From contig NC_054559.1 in NCBI RefSeq assembly GCF_017654505.1, positions 11,208,781 through 11,272,780 of the forward strand: a DNA stretch of 64,000 nucleotides. The letters are read 5' to 3'. This document shows positions 58,282 through 64,000 of this stretch, piece by piece. The stretch comes from Polyodon spathula. Taxonomy: Eukaryota; Chordata; Actinopteri; Acipenseriformes; Polyodontidae. Position numbers and translations under genes: made by a program. The notes under the pieces are model-generated. The model was given only the letters and a program-made list of their open reading frames with translations. It searched no databases and was not told where the DNA came from. Each line of letters begins with the position of its first letter. The first letter of the stretch is position 1.

Positions 58282-59411
58282 AAACAGTCAGGAACAGATC
58301 CCAATATATGTACTAAATAAATGACTGTGCTTGTCACTTTGCTTGTCTGTGCTTTATCATATGTGTATATATTATTTATTAGTATGGTTTTATTATAGTA
58401 TACTACAGTAAACATTTATACAAGGAATCACAAATCAAATACGTGGAATTACTACGCTTAAGAATATTGTTTAACTATAATTAGTGTTTCTCGTTTCCGG
58501 GTTATTCCGAATTTTACCGTAAAGTTACAGGGTTTTTTTTTGTTTATTTTTTGTTTTTTAAACTGGAAGTCGGTTTTTACTGATTTACACTAGATTTTTG
58601 TCTATTATTCAATATTTTCCGAATACTATTTTCTAGGAAATACACAATATTTTAATTAAAATTATGTTTTATTTTGACTTTGCAATAAGCAGCCCTACAC
58701 TGTATCCTAGGATACAGCAGACGTTTAGACGTCAGAGGATCAAATAACGTTTAAACGTGGTTCTCTGTCACTTCGCAAATGATTATGCTAGCTAATCAAA
58801 GTCTTTTTATTGTGGCAATTGCTGGGCGTAGTAAGTTTTAGCTTGATCAAAAACTAAAATGAAGTACAAGAAAATATTATATTTTTAGTGGATGAGAAAT
58901 GGGGAGGAAACGTAAATCAGTTTATGAACACTTATAGAAAACGAATTTCAAAGTAAACAAAAAACAAAAATAGCAGAAGTGGGTCAGATGAGGCAGCGCA
59001 AGCGTTGCAAATACTGCTGCATTGAGGTAGGGTACATTTTAGCACTCACAGTAAAAGAACATACTGAAAAATAAGCGACACATTAATTAAAATAATAAAG
59101 TGAACTGAGAGACAAGCAGTACATGTATGCTGCTTTTACACGCGCTTTAATAAAAGAGAGCGCAGAATGACTGTTAGATCTGTGCTGGACAGCCGAGAGT
59201 ATACTACTCGCTGACTGTAGGGTGCGACAGTAACTGTCGTGTCAGCTGAAACATTGCCAAACAACACCGACAATCTTAATCGTAATATACGAATGACAGA
59301 AAATGTATGCTTTTAATGGTAAACTTATGGAACGCATTGATGGAAATGTCCAGGGTGATTTCTGACGCGTCTCCCGAGGGCACAGTGCACAGGCCAGCCC
59401 ATTACAGTCAT

Positions 59412-59416
59412 ACTAT

Positions 59417-59478
<62 letters not shown>
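59412..59478. repeat. (TA)n microsatellite
   Basis: Near-pure TA array. Confidence 0.95.
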
Positions 59479-59479
<1 letters not shown>

Positions 59480-60075
59480 CACGATACGTCGGTAATTATC
59501 TCTTATCAGTGTGGAGGTAATAAATATGTGGTAAATATTTTTTAAACAGCTAAATATTACGCGCAGTAACAACCTAGTACGAACTGTGTGTGTGTGTGCC
59601 TGCGGGTGTTCATAACTTCAGTAGCATATGATTAGCATTGTGTTTTGCAAGTGCACATGTTTCCCATATACAGTTTCACTGCATTACACTGGAAAAGCAC
59701 AGCGAAGTATAACGATTAAAGCACACCAATGTGTTATTTTACAAGAAAAACACGGTAAACAATAGTATATCAACTATTTATTATGCTGCTAAAATAAAAA
59801 ATAATGCAAAAAAAAAAGATTGAATTAGAATGCCAGATGTGCCAATTAAACACACTATTTACCTAGCAGGAGGTGTAGTTATACCGGGTGTATGGTTTAT
59901 CTGTTGCTATTGGTTTTCTACAATGAAATGAAATGAAAGCAGACACGTTAACAAAATATGCAGCTCTTTTTGCATTATCTTGCATATTCTTCCCCTTTCT
60001 AATATGTGATTCTTAAACTTGTTTGTAGACATCTTGCTTTCTAATTACAGAGTAGGAGAAAGCACCTTTAGCCAT

Positions 60076-60883
60076 ATACTGTGCCTAGAGAAAGTCTATA
60101 CCCCCTTTCAAAATTTTCACCTTTTGTTGCCTTATAGCCTGGAATTAAAATACATAAAAAAAAAAAAAAAAAATCAAAAATATTCTAGAAATTTGCAGAA
60201 AATGAATTTAAAAAAAAACTGAAATAGCTTGGATGGATAATAGCAATCCTAAGTTAGATCCGGTGTAACCAATCACCTTCAGAATCACAGACCAAGTTAA
60301 ATGGCTTCCATCTATGTTAAATTGTAGTGATTCACATGATTTCAGGATAAATCCAGCAGTTCCTGTAGGTTCCTAGTAGTGTAGGTAGTGTATTTCAAAG
60401 CAAAGACTCAACCATGAGCACCAAGGCACTTTCAAAAGAACTCCGGGACAAAGTTGTTGAAAGGCACAGATCAGGGAGTGCGTATAAAAAAAATATCAAA
60501 GGCCTTAAATATCCCTTGGAGCATGGTCAAGACGATTATGAAGAAGTGGAAGGCGTATGGCACCACCAAGACCCTGCCTAGATCAGGCCATCCCTCCAAA
60601 CTGGATGACCGAGCAAGAAGGAGACTGATCAGAGAGGCTACCAAGAGGCCAATGGCAACTTTACAAGAGCTACTGGCTTTTATGGCCAAGACTGGTCAAA
60701 GTGTGCGTGTGACAACAATATCCTAAGTACTTCTGGCCTGTATGGTAGGGTTGGCAAGAAGGAAGCCATTACTCAAGAAAGCCCACCTTGAATCCCATTT
60801 GAAGTATGCAAAAAAAAAAAAAACACTCAGGAGATTCTGTAGCCATGTGGCAAAAAGTTTTGTGGTCTGACAAAACTAAACCC
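60076..60883 (+). mobile_element. Decayed Tc1-like transposon with broken transposase
   Basis: The terminal region is near 60076, and the transposase start MSTKALSKELRDKVVERHRS is at 60414. The frame is lost at an A-run (60484-60492) and continues as ISKALNIPWSMVKTIMKKW and LDDRARRRLIREATKRP in the next frame. It stops at TAA (60724-60726), and later text (RRKPLLKKAHLES, then HSGDSVAMWQKVLWSDKTK) is again recognisable but shifted at a second A-run near 60811. HTH and the start of the catalytic domain are recognisable; the rest is missing because the sequence changes character at about 60884. Confidence 0.85.
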
Positions 60884-63800
60884 GACGTCCGTGGCACAAG
60901 ACACACCACGTGGGGGGGGACGGGGGGGGCAGTGTGGCGTAGGCCCCCCCTCCCCCCCGCCCCTAACACCACGGAACGCCTACAGAAGGGGACAAGGCGG
61001 ACGGGGGGCAACGTGCAAAAAGGGCTGCGTACGAAGAGAACGGGGGGCCACAGGGGCAAGCAACGCGGAGAAGGAGGGCGGATGGCGAAAGGAACACGGG
61101 GGGCCAGCGAAGGACGCAGGGAAGGAGCCCCCAGCGCAAGAGAACGAGTAACAAACGAAAAAGAGAGGGAACCCGCGAGCGCCCCCCCAAGGGGAAGAAG
61201 ACGGGTGGCACGCGCCTGCCCATTGGGTTGTTCTGGGGTTCTTGGGTACCAGTCTCCTTCTTGCATCGTCCTTCAATGCCAACGTCGGCTGGACTCCTAT
61301 GACAACTTCGCAGCCAGGCGTGACGGATCTTTGCGAGGCCCGCACCGGTACTAGTTCGAGTGCCATGCACGACGACCCAGCGAGCAGCAGATGGTGCCCG
61401 TGCGCCGATTATTGAACCGGGATTGTGTACCGGGGGCCGCGGGTCTGTCCCCTATCTTGTCGGCCGGCTCATCCTGGGGACTTCTCCTTGCCCTCGCCCC
61501 CCCCCCCGGCTTTCCCCTGCCCCCGGTCCAGTGCTTTATCCCCCCCCACTGCCCTACCCCCACCCCCCACCCCTGGTCTTCCTTGGAGCATCCCTCCCCC
61601 TCCCCTCCCCGGCCAGTCTCTCCCGCCGGCTGTCCGTTTCTGCCCTTTCCCCCCTTCCTCTCCCCTCCTGTTCCTCGGTTTCTCCCTATCGCGTGGCCGC
61701 TGGTGCTTCCCCTTCTGCCTGGTTCGTTCCCCTTCCGTGCCCGGGGCTCTCCTCCCCTTCCCCCTTCCCCTCCCCCCTGTGCTTTCCGGTTTTTGCGGGA
61801 CGGCTTTTCCTCTGTTTCTCTCTCTCTCTTCTCCTTCTTCTCTTCTCTCTTTCCTTCCTCTTCATCTCCCCACCCCCTCCCACCATCCCGTGAAGCGCCC
61901 CGAGCCAATCCGGTCTACTGCTCCCGTGGCCGAACGCCCCACACCACCCCACACAAAAATCCGCCACACCACTAGACACCCCTGCTATCAACCTAACCAC
62001 AAGCGCACCACACACACCCCCCAGCCCCGTATCGCTCGCCTTTTCTAGGCGCCAAAGACATCCTAATCCACCCAGGCTAGCTCAAACTCCCCAACGCCAA
62101 AAAAACACCGCCACACATACGGTACCATCCCACCAGAGTGGCACTGCCACCGATTTGTCACCCCACACACCAAAAAGGTAAAGACAAGAGAACGCGCGAC
62201 CCCAGAGCACACACGAAGAGGACCAGACGAACGCAGAACGTATCTCACACAGCAAAACACTGATGGGACCAGAAAAACACCACACCCCGCACCAAGTCTA
62301 CCTAACACCAACACTCGCACCCGGGCTGGAGCACACGGAATGGGCAGGAAAGAAACAGAACAAACAGTCAACTAGAAAAAGTGCAAAAAAATCAGTGTAG
62401 AAAAAAAAAGACAAGACGGAGTAAGAAATAAACGAATTACAGATATATTGAAAAAAGGAAATATACATGACATGAAAAAATGAGAGAAAAGAAGGTCAAC
62501 TCAGCAAAAAACAAGAAAAAAAACCATATGAACAGATGATGAGAAAATGTGAAAAGAAAAGACAAAGTAAAAAAGAAGAAAACAATCACAAAGAAAAAAA
62601 AAAAGAAATGGTTAAATGGAGATAAACGATCTATATTTGAGAATCAAAAAAAGAAAAAAAGTGGAGAAAAACAAGAAAAAAAAAAAAGATAAGATGAAGA
62701 AATGGTGTCGGGGGGACATATTAAAACAACAAATTAGAAAATCACCAAAATAGAACCAACCCAACAACATCGCGAAAAGACTAGGAAACATGAAAAGAGA
62801 GACGCAAAAAAAAACAAAAGAAAAACAACGCGACACACACAAAAAATGATACAACAAAGACACAAAGCACAAGAACACGAGCACAAAGTAGACCAACAAC
62901 TCAAACAACAAACACCCACAAACACCACAACAGATACACACTACGATACAACACCAAGCGTTAAATATATTCGCTCATCCAATGACCAAGAGACGCACAT
63001 CCTATAAAACTCCGTAAAATCAAAAATGCCTAAACATACCTATCACCACCGAGCTACACCCAAACCCAGACGAAGCACCTTTACTTCGCTCCATCACTAT
63101 ACCTGCAATAATGTACTTGTACATGCCCCCGGACCACAAGTACACTGACTTTATAGTACGCCCCACCCTCCACCGTCAACTGCTCTCACCACCTCACCCT
63201 TCCTGTTGGTGCTCCTGATCGCCACTGCCGCCTAAAATAGTTGTGAGACTTAAGTCAAACGGGATTTTCGTGACACCACACACGTTATAAGAAGACCTTT
63301 TACCCTAATCAGGCCCTCCACTCTCGCACCTCAACTCGCTTATCTTGGGCTTTCCGCCATACTTCTCTTCCCCTCGTTATCCGGCGTCATTTCATGTTCT
63401 TTCCTCCGTTTGTTCCCCTTTGCTGTTGCATTTCCTTTGGTAACAATGCTCCGGGTGGTTATTGTTTTCCCTTTTGAAGCGTCCCTGTTGGCCCTTTTTC
63501 CCGCTCCTTTCTTAGGCCCCTCTGCTTTCCTCTGTTTAACCCCACACGATCGCCCGTTGTTTTTTTGTTTTTTTTTCCTCTATTTGCGCGTTCCCTGATT
63601 GCTCCCCTCCCCCTGTCCTCCCGCCGTGTGCTCCCCCCTTCCTTGTTTCTCCGGCGCTTCCCTCGTCTTTGTCTTTGCCCGTGTCCCTCGCTTGCCTTTT
63701 GCCTCTTTCCTCTGCCTTGCTCTTCTTCGCCTGTGTTGTTCCCCACAAACCCCCTCTCAGACTGTCTACTTTTGCAAGAGCCCAACTCGCCCCCCTCACA

Positions 63801-64000
63801 GAGACACACACAAACACCCTGCATCGGTCCAAACCAGCTGGGCCGCCCGCCCATACCGCAACACTCCCATTCCCCTCTCCTCTACCCTACCCACCGGAAA
63901 CGTCCCACCAACCGCCCCCGCCAGCTCTGCCCTTAATGCTCTCCATGAATCCATACAGTCAATCACACGACCACAGAGGACAGGACACCCCAGGATCAGT
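60884..64000. other. Anomalous low-complexity tail, probably an assembly artefact
   Basis: The composition switches abruptly in the middle of the Tc1 transposase. It runs through blocks dominated by two bases: G/A (60890-61220), mixed and CpG-rich (61220-61440), C/T (61440-61900), C/A (61900-62400), A/G and very A-rich (62400-62900), mixed (62900-63300), C/T (63300-63730), then C/A to the end. There is no repeating unit, no recognisable gene, and CpG is common, unlike the rest of the window. Long open frames here follow from the base bias. Confidence 0.75.

Larger units (their letters stand above)
57958..60075. other. Non-coding, with a CpG-richer patch
   Basis: T-run at 58216-58281 and (TA)n at 59412-59478. 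The patch at about 59130-59400 has more CpG than its surroundings. No gene assigned. Confidence 0.45.

Noticed and set aside
60806..62048. Several long overlapping open frames of 110-207 codons
   Set aside because: They arise from two-base-biased composition in the anomalous tail; the peptides are Pro/Ser/Arg/Gly-rich without motifs.

Overview
This window is AT-rich vertebrate nuclear DNA. It has long non-coding stretches, one gene with GT-AG introns, many (TA)n, (TG)n and (CT)n microsatellites, Tc1/mariner-type elements and solo LTRs. The gene's protein and the fish-type Tc1 elements point to a ray-finned fish; a non-teleost such as a sturgeon or paddlefish is my guess and is not proven. No prokaryotic operon, CRISPR array, rRNA or tRNA gene was seen.

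The only intact gene is a neuronal pentraxin 2 (NPTX2/Narp) orthologue on the minus strand, 26655 down to 20917. Five coding exons splice in frame to a 445-residue secreted protein: signal peptide, N-terminal coiled coil, and C-terminal pentraxin domain with its calcium ligands and disulfide cysteines. The GC-richer stretch at about 27045-27250 is the likely promoter, with CCAAT and CRE-like sites, and a short 5' UTR intron may lie between it and the start codon. A Tigger/pogo-like element sits 143 bases past the stop codon, so the 3' UTR probably runs into it.

Layout: 1-11544 is a near-identical direct copy of 26676-38274, the region upstream of NPTX2. It ends exactly at a 500-N gap (11545-12044). 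This is best read as an allelic contig (haplotig) placed in tandem by mistake, not a real duplication. 12045-20916 is NPTX2 downstream sequence with an LTR fragment, a MITE-like element and the Tigger-like element. 20917-26655 is NPTX2. 26676-38274 is the second copy of the upstream block. 38275-60883 is intergenic, with four solo LTRs or LTR-like pieces, two halves of a foldback Tc1 derivative, a Tc1 fragment and a decayed Tc1 transposase. From about 60884 to 64000 the sequence changes to blocks dominated by two bases and looks like a low-quality or non-genomic contig tail.

The most unusual observations are: (1) a 32-base block where the two upstream copies are complements of each other without reversal, which ordinary DNA inversion cannot produce; (2) a Tc1 derivative whose transposase 5' part is repeated in inverted orientation around a loop; (3) a degenerate 117-bp tandem repeat in NPTX2 intron 1 that encodes a WF-containing motif; (4) an unidentified exon-like block with a frameshift upstream of NPTX2.
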